Shown: positions 1 through 6,172 of the stretch, piece by piece
Layout of the letters: every line of letters begins with the position of its first letter
Numbering within the stretch: the first letter of the stretch is position 1
NCBI GenBank assembly: GCA_903885885.1
Contig: CAISKJ010000331.1
Span: forward strand, 1-7,005
From: an uncultured delta proteobacterium
Lineage (GTDB): Bacteria > Myxococcota_A > Polyangia > Polyangiales > Ga0077539
Direction of reading: 5' to 3'
Length of the DNA stretch: 7,005 nt
Notes under the pieces: model-generated
The model's database searches: none
Told to the model about the DNA's origin: nothing
The model's input: only the letters and a program-made list of their open reading frames with translations
Program-made: the position numbers and the translations under genes

Positions 1-157
1 CGCTGCGGTCGGCGTCAGTGCAGCGAAAATCGCCACGCACGAAGCGACACGAAAGGAATTGCGAGCGGCGTGAAGCATCTTCACCTCAAACAAAAGGTCT
101 TCGTCCCTCGGGAGGCCCCCATTGTGCCTTACCCGAAGGCTCCTTGGAAACGATCGC
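1..157. other. Leader region upstream of glyA, no gene recognised
   Basis: I find no convincing gene here. The open frames that cross this stretch give arginine/proline-rich peptides with no family resemblance, and they run on into shadow frames of glyA. Base composition is slightly less GC-rich than in the genes (for example the A-rich run around 84-95), as expected of an intergenic leader. One small inverted repeat is visible: GCCTT at 126-130 pairs with AAGGC at 136-140 around a five-base loop. I could not match it to a tetrahydrofolate, glycine or SAM riboswitch by eye. The left end may be the end of, or the space beside, a gene outside the window. Confidence 0.5.
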
Positions 158-187
158 TTGTCGCGCCCCCGCGGCGACCGGCACAAT
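158..187 (+). promoter_or_regulatory. Possible sigma-70-type promoter of glyA
   Basis: TTGTCG at 158-163 resembles a -35 box and CACAAT at 182-187 a -10 box. Each matches 4 of 6 consensus bases, with an 18-base spacer. Transcription would begin near 194, leaving a leader of about 30 bases that contains the AAAGGAG ribosome site. This fits the GTG start at 224 and argues against an upstream TTG start at 122. It is a by-eye match in GC-rich DNA, so chance is possible. Confidence 0.35.
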
Positions 188-201
188 CACGGCGCTCATC
201 G

Positions 202-208
202 AAAGGAG
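202..208 (+). promoter_or_regulatory. Ribosome binding site of glyA (long spacing)
   Basis: AAAGGAG is a strong Shine-Dalgarno match and the only one close upstream of glyA. The gap to the GTG at 224 is 15 bases, longer than the usual 5-9. No other in-frame start codon lies between the site and 224, so GTG 224 remains the best start. Confidence 0.55.
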
Positions 209-223
209 CGTTCTCCCAACGCC

Positions 224-1486
224 GTGACGACCCCCTCCCGCGACCCCTCCCTCGCCGATCGCGACCCCGAGATCGCCTCGCTCATTCGCCACGAGGACGA
301 GCGCCAGCGCGACAAGCTGCGCATGATCCCCAGCGAGAACTACGCCTCGCGCGCAGTGCTCGAAGCCTGCGGCTCGTCGCTCTCGAACAAGTACTCCGAG
401 GGCTATCCCCGCAAGCGCTACTACGAAGGTCAGCAGTTCGTCGACTCGATCGAGGAGCTCGCCCGCGACCGCATCAAGGCCCTCTTCGGCGTCGAGCACG
501 TGAACGTGCAGCCCTACTCGGGCTCGCCCGCCAACCTCGCGGTGTACTTCGCCTTCTGCAAGCCCGGCGACACCGTGATGGGCCTCGGCCTCCCGCACGG
601 CGGTCACCTCACGCACGGGTGGCCCGTGTCCATCACCGGGAGCTACTTCAAGAGCGTCCCCTACGCGGTGCGCCGCGACGACCATCGCATCGACCTCGAC
701 GACGTGCGCCGCCTCGCCCACGAGGCCAAGCCCCGGCTCCTCTTCTGCGGCGGCACGGCCTATCCCCGCACCTGGGATTTCCCCGCCTTCGCCAGCATCG
801 CGCGCGAGGTCGGCGCCGTGCTCGTGGCCGACATCGCGCACATCGCGGGCCTCATCGCCGGCGGCGCGCACCCCTCCCCCGTCGGTCACGCCGACGTGAT
901 CACCAGCACCACGCACAAGACCCTCCGCGGCCCCCGCGGCGGCATGATCCTCACGAGCGCGCAGTACGCCGCGGCCCTTGATAAAGCCGTGTTTCCGGGC
1001 CTCCAGGGCGGCCCCCACGAGGCCAACATCGCGGGCCTCGCCGTGGCCGCGAAGGAGGCCGCGACGCCCGAGTTTCGCCGCTACGCCCAGCAGGTGGTCG
1101 CCAACGCGAAGGCCCTCGCCCGCGCCCTCTCCGACCGCGGTTATTCGCTCGTGAGCGGCGGCACCGACAACCACCTTCTGCTCGTCGACCTCACGAACAA
1201 GAGCATCTCGGGCAAGGTGGCCGCGAAGGCCCTCGACCGCGCCGGCATCGAGCTCAACTACAACACCGTGCCGTACGACCCGCGCAAGCCCTTCGACCCG
1301 TCGGGCGTGCGCCTCGGTACGCCCGCCATCACGTCGCGCGGCCTTGGCGAAGCCCAGATGGAAGCGGTCGCCCACTGGTTCGACGAGGCCGTGAAGCACG
1401 CCGCCGATGAGGCGAAGCTCGACGCCCTCGCCGTCGAGGTGAAGGCCTTCCTCGGCGACTATCCCGCCCCGGGCATTCTGGTGTGA
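224..1486 (+). CDS. glyA: Serine hydroxymethyltransferase
   Basis: This cytoplasmic PLP enzyme interconverts serine plus tetrahydrofolate with glycine plus 5,10-methylene-tetrahydrofolate, the main entry to the one-carbon pool. The GTG start gives 420 residues, close to the 417 of E. coli GlyA. The fold-type I signature is complete: SENYAS at 37-42, NKYSEGYP 55-62 with RYY 65-67, GGHLTHG 126-132, the PLP-ring aspartate D203 and H206 in ADIAHIAG, the Schiff-base lysine K232 in THKTLRGPRGG, the loop VFPGLQGGPH 256-265, SGGTDNH 311-317, and R363 in GVRLGTPAIT, which binds the substrate carboxylate. Motifs such as YYEGQQFVDSIE and QPYSGSPANLAVY replace the E. coli forms YYGGCEYVD and QPHSGSQANFAVY. 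From memory these resemble an SHMT clade seen in actinobacteria and some other phyla. The upstream TTG at 122 would add 34 unconserved residues. The gene is monocistronic here and convergent with topA. Confidence 0.97.
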   Translation: MTTPSRDPSLADRDPEIASLIRHEDERQRDKLRMIPSENYASRAVLEACGSSLSNKYSEGYPRKRYYEGQQFVDSIEELARDRIKALFGVEHVNVQPYSGSPANLAVYFAFCKPGDTVMGLGLPHGGHLTHGWPVSITGSYFKSVPYAVRRDDHRIDLDDVRRLAHEAKPRLLFCGGTAYPRTWDFPAFASIAREVGAVLVADIAHIAGLIAGGAHPSPVGHADVITSTTHKTLRGPRGGMILTSAQYAAALDKAVFPGLQGGPHEANIAGLAVAAKEAATPEFRRYAQQVVANAKALARALSDRGYSLVSGGTDNHLLLVDLTNKSISGKVAAKALDRAGIELNYNTVPYDPRKPFDPSGVRLGTPAITSRGLGEAQMEAVAHWFDEAVKHAADEAKLDALAVEVKAFLGDYPAPGILV

Positions 1487-1497
1487 TGAAGGGGCCG

Positions 1498-1515
1498 CGG
1501 GCGCTCACGCGCCCG
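1498..1515. terminator. GC-rich hairpin after glyA, possible terminator
   Basis: CGGGCGC at 1498-1504 pairs with GCGCCCG at 1509-1515 around a TCAC loop: seven G-C pairs beginning 12 bases after the glyA stop. There is no following T-tract on the + strand, so it is not a textbook intrinsic terminator. It could work with Rho, protect the 3' end, or be a GC-rich-genome type of terminator. Confidence 0.45.
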
Positions 1516-1520
1516 GGTCT

Positions 1521-1533
1521 CGATCGGAGATCG
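1521..1533. other. Small inverted repeat in the convergent spacer
   Basis: CGATC at 1521-1525 is complementary to GATCG at 1529-1533 around a GGA loop. It is the middle of three successive hairpins in the glyA/topA spacer and overlaps the base of the next one by two bases, so the two cannot form fully at once. A role is uncertain. Confidence 0.3.
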
Positions 1534-1551
1534 GGGGCGCCTTCGCCCCCG
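1532..1551. terminator. Strong hairpin between the glyA and topA ends, possible bidirectional terminator
   Basis: CGGGGGCG at 1532-1539 pairs with CGCCCCCG at 1544-1551 around a CCTT loop (AAGG when read from topA). All eight pairs are G-C. It sits five bases beyond the topA stop and about 45 bases beyond the glyA stop, so either transcript could use it. No U-tract follows in either direction. Confidence 0.55.
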
Positions 1552-1556
1552 CTTCG

Positions 1557-4043
1557 TTACGCGCTCGCGTCGTCGCCGCCCTTGGCGCGGGGGGCCTTGC
1601 GGCCGCGCGGCTTCGCCTCGGCCTCGGCCTCGCCGTCGTCCGCGTCGGCCCCTTCGGTGCCGGGCGCGTCGTAGGGTCGCGAGTAGCCGCAGCCCTCCTT
1701 CACGCACTTGATCACCGGGTTGCTCTTGCCGCCCGCCAGCACGAGGAAGCTCGCGCCGCAGTCGGGGCACGGCTCCTTCACCGGGGTTTGATAGAGCCGG
1801 TAGTCGCACTTCTTCGCGGCGTCTTCGTTGCGGTAGTTCTCGCAGCCCCAGAAGGGCTTGCGGCCCTTCGCGGTGCCGATCTTCACGAGGTCGCCGTTGC
1901 ACTTGGGGCACGCGATGCCCGACGGCATGGGCGACGTGTACTCGCAGTCGGGGTTGGTCTTCTTCCACCCCGCGCACGAGAGAAACTGGTCGGTCGTTCC
2001 GCGGCGCGTCTTGATGAGAAGGTCGCGGCCGCACTTGGGGCACTTGCGGTCGGCGAACACCTCGGGCGCCTTGGCGGGCACCTCGTCGACGATGTTCTTG
2101 CACTTGGGGTACGCGGTGCACGCGTAGTAGTCGCTGTTGGGGCCCCAGCGGCGCACCATGGGGGAGCCGCACTTCTCGCAGATGCGGTCCGAGGCCTGCG
2201 CGCGGGGCCAGCCCTCACCGGGCTCCTTCGCGGCCATCTCGGTCTGCACCGTGAGCTTGAACGGCTTGTAGATCCGATCGACGAGCTTCACCCAGTTGGC
2301 CTGGCCCGCCTCGACCTCGTCGAGGTCCTTCTCGATGCGCGCGGTGAACTCGTAGTCGACCACCTCGGGGAAGCGCGCCTTGAGCCCGTGCGTCTTCGCC
2401 GTGCCGAGCTTGGTGGGCACGAGCTGGCGGTCTTTCTTCTCGACGTAGTCGCGCGAGAGCACCTTGCTCACGATCTCGGCGTACGTGCTCGGGCGCCCGA
2501 TGCCCATGTCTTCGAGCGCCTTCACCAGCGTGCCTTCGTTGTAGCGCGCGAGGGGCTGCGTGAACTTCTGCTCGGTCTTCACGCCGGGCGGATCGACGAG
2601 CGAGAGCGTCTCGCCCTGCGCCATCGCGGGGAGCGTCTTCTCTTCTTCGCGCACGTCGGTGGCGTGGTCGTCGCGCACCACCTCTTCGCCCGCGACCTCG
2701 TCGGCGCGCTCGGTGGCGCCCTGCGCGTCGAGCCAGCCCGCGAACTTGAGCACCTGCCCCGACACGCGGAGCACGTGCTTCGTGGCGCCCTGCGCGTCGA
2801 TGGTGACCGACGTCTGGTCGTAGAGGGCATCGGCCATCTGGCACGCGATGAAGCGCTCCCAGATGAGCCGGTACACCTTGCGCTCGTCGGCCTTGAGGAA
2901 CTTCTGCACCGCGTCGGGGTGGTGCTCCGTCGACGTGGGGCGCACGGCCTCGTGGGCGTCTTGCGCGGAGTTCTTCGTCTTGAAGAAGTTGGGCTTCTCG
3001 GGGAGAAACTGCTTGCCAAAGCGCTTGCCGATGTACTCGCGCGCGGCGTCGACGGCCTCGGCCGACATGCGCGTCGAGTCGGTACGCATGTAGGTGATGA
3101 GGCCGACGGGGCCCTCGGCGCCGATGTCGATGCCCTCGTAGAGCCGCTGCGCGACCTGCATCGTGCGCGAGGCCGAGAAGCCCAGGCGGCTCGCGGCGTC
3201 ACGCTGGAGCGACGAGGTGATGTACGGCGGCGGCGCGCGGCGGCGGCGCTCCTTCTTCTCGACGGTGGCGACGGTGAACTTCGCGGCGCGCAGGTCGGCC
3301 GTAATGGCCTCGGCGTCTTCCTTCGTGGAGACGACCTTCTCGGCGGCCTTCACCGCGCGGTCGCGCGAGGGCGTGACCACCTTCTTGCCGCCCGACTCGA
3401 TGAGCGACGCGCTGAACGACGGCTTGTTCTTGCCGAGGAGCTCGACGGCGACGGGCCAGTACTCCTGCGGCGCGAAGGCGATGATCTCGTCTTCGCGGTC
3501 GACGATGAGGCGCAGCGCGGCCGACTGCACGCGGCCCGCCGAGAGGTAGTGGCCGTTGACCCTGCGCGCGAGGCGCTTCCACAGCACGGGCGAGAGCTCG
3601 TAGCCGATGAGCCGGTCGAGGATGCGCCGCGCCTGCTGGGCCTTGAAGCGCTCCTCGTCGACCTGCCGCGGGTGGTCGATGCCGTGCTGCACGCCCTTCT
3701 TGGTGATCTCGTGAAACTCCACGCGCTGCATGGGCTTCTTGGCGTTGCGGAGCTCGTGCGCGATGTGCCACGCGATGGCCTCGCCCTCGCGGTCGGGGTC
3801 CGTCGCGATGTAGATCATCTCTACGTCTTTGGCGGCCTTGCGCATCTCGGTGACGAGCGACTTGTGGTCTTCGAGCACCTCGTAGTGCGGCTCGTAGCCG
3901 TTCTCGATGTCGACCTGCAGACCGGACTTCGGCAGGTCGCGGATGTGACCCTTGCTCGCCATGACCACGTGGCTATTCCCCAGATACTTCTGGATGGTCT
4001 TGGCCTTGGCGGGCGATTCCACGATGACGAGAGCCTTGCTCAT
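1557..4043 (-). CDS. topA: DNA topoisomerase I (type IA)
   Basis: This ATP-independent enzyme relaxes negatively supercoiled DNA by nicking one strand through a 5'-phosphotyrosine. The protein has 828 residues. The Toprim domain is at about 1-115, with E9 in VIVESPAKAKT and the metal-binding D82, D84 and E86 in DPDREGEAIAWH. SAGRVQSAALR lies at 168-178. The active-site motif GLITYMRTDST places the catalytic tyrosine at 318 and its partner R320, matching E. coli Y319/R321. DAHEAVRPT at 362-370 and GIGRPSTYAEI at 514-524 are also family motifs. Four C-terminal tetracysteine ribbons follow: C622/625/642/648, C668/671/690/700, C712/715/734/746 and C759/762/780/785. An acidic stretch (about 797-809) and a basic tail (about 811-821) end the protein. 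ATG at 4043 has a good ribosome site. It lies 76 bases downstream of dprA on the same strand, so co-transcription is plausible. Confidence 0.98.
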   Translation of the reverse strand: MSKALVIVESPAKAKTIQKYLGNSHVVMASKGHIRDLPKSGLQVDIENGYEPHYEVLEDHKSLVTEMRKAAKDVEMIYIATDPDREGEAIAWHIAHELRNAKKPMQRVEFHEITKKGVQHGIDHPRQVDEERFKAQQARRILDRLIGYELSPVLWKRLARRVNGHYLSAGRVQSAALRLIVDREDEIIAFAPQEYWPVAVELLGKNKPSFSASLIESGGKKVVTPSRDRAVKAAEKVVSTKEDAEAITADLRAAKFTVATVEKKERRRRAPPPYITSSLQRDAASRLGFSASRTMQVAQRLYEGIDIGAEGPVGLITYMRTDSTRMSAEAVDAAREYIGKRFGKQFLPEKPNFFKTKNSAQDAHEAVRPTSTEHHPDAVQKFLKADERKVYRLIWERFIACQMADALYDQTSVTIDAQGATKHVLRVSGQVLKFAGWLDAQGATERADEVAGEEVVRDDHATDVREEEKTLPAMAQGETLSLVDPPGVKTEQKFTQPLARYNEGTLVKALEDMGIGRPSTYAEIVSKVLSRDYVEKKDRQLVPTKLGTAKTHGLKARFPEVVDYEFTARIEKDLDEVEAGQANWVKLVDRIYKPFKLTVQTEMAAKEPGEGWPRAQASDRICEKCGSPMVRRWGPNSDYYACTAYPKCKNIVDEVPAKAPEVFADRKCPKCGRDLLIKTRRGTTDQFLSCAGWKKTNPDCEYTSPMPSGIACPKCNGDLVKIGTAKGRKPFWGCENYRNEDAAKKCDYRLYQTPVKEPCPDCGASFLVLAGGKSNPVIKCVKEGCGYSRPYDAPGTEGADADDGEAEAEAKPRGRKAPRAKGGDDASA
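2713..2800. repeat. Exact 19-base direct repeat within topA
   Basis: The 19-base string at 2713-2731 recurs exactly at 2782-2800, an offset of 69 bases (23 codons). Both copies are in the same frame and encode DAQGAT, at residues 416-421 and 439-444 of topoisomerase I, in the region between the active-site tyrosine and the C-terminal ribbons. Because the offset is a multiple of three, slippage or recombination between copies would remove or add 23 codons without a frameshift. The flanking sequence is not repeated. Confidence 0.8.
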
Positions 4044-4050
4044 GCGGCGA

Positions 4051-4055
4051 TCCTC
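4051..4055 (-). promoter_or_regulatory. Ribosome binding site of topA
   Basis: Read on the minus strand this is GAGGA, seven bases before the topA ATG at 4043. The spacing is ideal. Together with the conserved N-terminus (MSKALVIVESPAKAKT) it fixes the topA start. Confidence 0.75.
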
Positions 4056-4101
4056 GGAGGGCGATGTGCGGTAGGGGAGCGGTTGGGGGGCGGTACGGTG
4101 T

Positions 4102-4118
4102 GTCGCGATGGGCGCGAC
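4102..4118 (-). terminator. Hairpin between dprA and topA
   Basis: GTCGCG at 4102-4107 pairs with CGCGAC at 4113-4118 around a five-base loop. On the minus strand it begins one base after the dprA stop codon. There is no U-tract, so it may be a weak terminator or an mRNA-processing or stability element that sets dprA and topA expression apart. No clear topA promoter is visible in the rest of the 76-base gap. Confidence 0.35.
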
Positions 4119-4119
4119 G

Positions 4120-5136
4120 TCAACCGCGGATGTACATCCCGGCGCCGCGATCGGTGACGATCCCCGCCAGGACCAGCGTCAGGAGCGCGGTCTGAACGGC
4201 AGGCGCCGACAGCCCCGTGAGCCTGGTGAGTTCGTCGACGTGTCGGGCGACGACGGAGAGGGACTCGTACACGAGCCTCTCCTCCGCGTCCAGCGAGGCC
4301 GCGACCTCGCCCCGGGCGTCGGAAATTGCGGAGAGCTCCGGCGTCTCACGCTTACGCACGCGCGGTGCGCGCGGGCTCCGCGGGGGCGCCTCGCGGACGC
4401 TCACACGCGCGCTCGCCCACGCGCCGAGGGGGCCCTCGCGGGCGGCGAGCGCGGCGAGCACATCGTCGGCGCCCGCGCACGGGAGCGCGCCCGACCGAAG
4501 CAGTTGCACGCAGCCCGCGCCGCGTCGATCGCCCGGCGCGGCGGGCACGGCCATCACCCGCCGACCGAGCTTGCGCGCGCACTCGGCCGCGAGGAGCGCG
4601 CCCGACGTGACGGGGGCCTGCACCACCACCACGACGTCGGCGAGGGCCGCGAGCAGCTCGTTGCGCCGCGGAAAGGTCCACTGTGTAGGAGGCGTCTCGG
4701 GGGGAAACTGCGACACGAGCGCGCCCCCCGCAGCGAGCACCTGCTTGTAGAGCCCCTCGTGGCGCTTCGGATACCAGTGCCCGAGGCCGCTGGGGAGCAC
4801 CACCACGGTGCGCCCCTTGGCGTGCAGCGCCCCGCGGTGCGCGGCGGCGTCGATGCCGAGCGCGCCGCCCGACAGCACGCGCACGCCGGCGCGGGCGAGC
4901 TCGGAGGCCATCGCGCGGGTGAGCGCCACGCCCACGGGGTCTGCGTCGCGGGTGCCGATGAGGGCCACGAGGGGCGCCGACAGCGCGGTGGGGTCGCCGT
5001 CGATCCAGAGCTCGCGCCAGCGGGCGCCGGTGAGCCTCTCGGCCGTGGGGAGTGTCGTTACGTCGTGCGGGTCGTAGGAGGTCATGGCGCGCGTCATCGC
5101 CAGGGGCCACGCAAGGTTGCGCCGCGCGCGCAACAT
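4120..5136 (-). CDS. dprA: DNA-processing protein DprA (Smf family)
   Basis: DprA binds single-stranded DNA entering during natural transformation, protects it and loads RecA; many non-competent bacteria also keep it. The Rossmann-like domain spans about 40-228: VALIGTRDADP at 57-67, VLSGGALGIDAAAH 87-100, GRTVVVLPSGLGHWYP 108-123, ALVSQFPP 139-146, FPRRNELLAAL 155-165, SGALLAAECARKLGRRVMAVP 178-198 and GCVQLLRSGA 208-217. A linker rich in Pro, Arg and Ser follows, then a winged-helix domain at about 283-338 (RHVDELTRLTGLS). The helical N-terminal domain of many DprA proteins is missing or very short. Several usual positions differ: N to H after YP, SE to SQ before FPP, and RNRII to RNELL. 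The start is uncertain. ATG 5136 has GGAG only two bases upstream; ATG 5097 and ATG 5085 lack a clear site, but MTSYDPHDV from 5085 reads naturally. It is followed by topA on the same strand. Confidence 0.92.
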   Translation of the reverse strand: MLRARRNLAWPLAMTRAMTSYDPHDVTTLPTAERLTGARWRELWIDGDPTALSAPLVALIGTRDADPVGVALTRAMASELARAGVRVLSGGALGIDAAAHRGALHAKGRTVVVLPSGLGHWYPKRHEGLYKQVLAAGGALVSQFPPETPPTQWTFPRRNELLAALADVVVVVQAPVTSGALLAAECARKLGRRVMAVPAAPGDRRGAGCVQLLRSGALPCAGADDVLAALAAREGPLGAWASARVSVREAPPRSPRAPRVRKRETPELSAISDARGEVAASLDAEERLVYESLSVVARHVDELTRLTGLSAPAVQTALLTLVLAGIVTDRGAGMYIRG

Positions 5137-5160
5137 TTCTCCAACGCGCGAGGTGACGTA

Positions 5161-5174
5161 ACGCGAGAGCGCGT
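5161..5174. other. Inverted repeat in the dprA/cpoB divergent spacer
   Basis: ACGCG at 5161-5165 is the reverse complement of CGCGT at 5170-5174 around an AGAG centre. A related string AACGCGCGAG lies just upstream at 5143-5152. A dyad between two divergent genes could be an operator, but short CG-rich dyads are common in DNA of this composition. Confidence 0.2.
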
Positions 5175-5191
5175 GCGCTGCGGTCGAATGT

Positions 5192-5221
5192 TTGCGCCCC
5201 GCGCGAGCGCCCTCCTACGCT
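5192..5221 (+). promoter_or_regulatory. Candidate promoter of the cpoB-like/LysM pair
   Basis: TTGCGC at 5192-5197 and TACGCT at 5216-5221, with an 18-base spacer, resemble a sigma-70-type promoter. TACGCT-like -10 boxes fit my experience of high-GC myxobacterial promoters. Transcription would begin around 5228-5230, only a few bases before the ATG at 5235. The transcript would then be nearly leaderless, which agrees with the weak ribosome site (GGAAG three bases before the ATG). This promoter would drive both downstream genes. Confidence 0.4.
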
Positions 5222-5234
5222 GCGGGCGGAAGCC

Positions 5235-6170
5235 ATGCGTCACCACAGCCTCCTCGGATTGATGGTCGCCCTCGGGGTCAGCCTCGGGTGCGCCGGCCCC
5301 AGCGATCAGGCCTTCGCCACGCTCGACGCCGAGATGCGTCGACTGCGCTCGGAGCAGGAGCGCATGGCGTCGCAGATCGACCAGATCAACAACCGCCTGG
5401 TGCTCACCGAAGACACCGCGCGCGCCGCCCACAACGCGGTCGAGGGCGAGGAGCGTCGCCGCGTGATCAGCCTCGGCACCGACCGCGCCGCGAGCGAGCC
5501 CATTCGCGTCGACAGCACCACGCGCAGCGCGACGGTGCCCGACGAGAGCGACGCCGCCACGCGCCCCACGATCCGCGTGTCGCGCGGCGACCGGCCCGCC
5601 GACCCGTCGGGCTTCACGGTGCTCCCGCCGTCGGAGCGCCTGCCCGTGGTGCCCGTCGCGCCGCTGCCCGTGATGGGAGCTCCGGGGATTCGCCCGACGG
5701 CCACGCCGCCCGCGGCGCCCTCGGCACCCGCCACGCCGCGCGGGCCCGGCGCCTCGCTCGACGCGCCCATGGTGCCCATCACGGAGGGGAGCGGCACGCT
5801 CGATCCGCGCGCGCTCACGGCCTACGACGACGCGCTCGCGATGGCGCGCGGCGGCCGGTGCCGCGAGGCGGTGAGCGCGTTCGAGGGATTTCTGTCGCAG
5901 TGGCCCAACCACCCGCACGCCGACAACGCGATGTACTGGCGGGCCGAGTGCATTCTGCAAGGCGGCGACCGGCACCGCGCCGTGCAGGAGTTCGAAGCGC
6001 TGGTGACGCGATTCCCCGCGGGGAACAAGGTCGCCGACGCGCTCTTCAAGCTGGCCGTGACCTACCGGCGCCTGGGCGATCGCGCCGCCGCCGACCGCGC
6101 CGCGCAACGACTGAACGTAGAGTTCCCGGACTCCGAGGCCGCGCGCCGGATCCGGGGTGAAGGGGAATGA
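5235..6170 (+). CDS. Predicted envelope lipoprotein with coiled coil and CpoB/YbgF-type TPR domain
   Basis: CpoB (YbgF) proteins work in the periplasm with the Tol-Pal system, coordinating outer-membrane constriction with peptidoglycan synthesis; that exact role here is inference. The 311 residues read as follows. There is a signal sequence (MRHH, then a hydrophobic stretch to about 18) ending in SLGC with C19 as probable lipidation site; the lipobox is imperfect, with S at -3 and L at -2. A charged heptad-like segment at about 25-75 is a likely coiled coil, as in CpoB. A Pro/Ala/Thr-rich linker covers about 90-190. The TPR domain at 190-305 carries the family patterns AYDDALAMARGG, YWRAECILQGGD, FPAGNKVADALFKLAVTYRRLGD (split by motif) and NVEFPDSEAARR. 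C209 and C239 occupy positions often aromatic in relatives. It is followed two bases later by the LysM gene. tolB and pal are not in the window, so another BamD-like TPR lipoprotein role is possible. Confidence 0.85.
   Translation: MRHHSLLGLMVALGVSLGCAGPSDQAFATLDAEMRRLRSEQERMASQIDQINNRLVLTEDTARAAHNAVEGEERRRVISLGTDRAASEPIRVDSTTRSATVPDESDAATRPTIRVSRGDRPADPSGFTVLPPSERLPVVPVAPLPVMGAPGIRPTATPPAAPSAPATPRGPGASLDAPMVPITEGSGTLDPRALTAYDDALAMARGGRCREAVSAFEGFLSQWPNHPHADNAMYWRAECILQGGDRHRAVQEFEALVTRFPAGNKVADALFKLAVTYRRLGDRAAADRAAQRLNVEFPDSEAARRIRGEGE
6160..6165 (+). promoter_or_regulatory. Ribosome binding site of the LysM gene, inside the end of the TPR gene
   Basis: AAGGGG lies seven bases before ATG 6173. 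An in-frame ATG at 6167 overlaps the preceding stop codon but would be one base from this site, so 6173 is the better start. Placing the site inside the upstream gene implies translational coupling. Confidence 0.65.
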
Positions 6171-6172
6171 CG

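Noticed and set aside
1..10. CGCTGCGGTCG-like string shared by the window start and 5176-5186 as a possible common regulatory element
   Set aside because: The match is only about ten or eleven bases, has no dyad, and short CG-rich words recur by chance in this DNA.
126..140. Small stem GCCTT/AAGGC in the glyA leader as part of a riboswitch
   Set aside because: An isolated five-pair stem with none of the conserved core sequences of folate, glycine or SAM riboswitches.
122..223. TTG at 122 as the glyA start
   Set aside because: It adds 34 residues unlike any SHMT N-terminus, lies upstream of the candidate promoter and ribosome site, and makes the protein longer than the family.
86..1399. A 437-codon open frame on the minus strand opposite glyA
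   Set aside because: An antisense shadow of glyA with low-complexity Gly/Ala/Val/His composition and no recognisable family.
1788..4157. A 789-codon open frame on the + strand opposite topA
   Set aside because: It mirrors topA in antisense, giving a Leu/Arg/Val/His-rich sequence with no domains. High third-position GC removes stop codons opposite real genes. topA has every family motif.
4108..5262. A 384-codon + strand frame opposite dprA
   Set aside because: Arg/Gly/His-rich shadow of dprA that also crosses the divergent spacer. No domain is visible.
6167..6169. ATG at 6167 overlapping the upstream stop as start of the LysM gene
   Set aside because: It is one base from the AAGGGG site, while ATG 6173 has seven-base spacing. 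The signal peptide begins naturally with MKVFRG.
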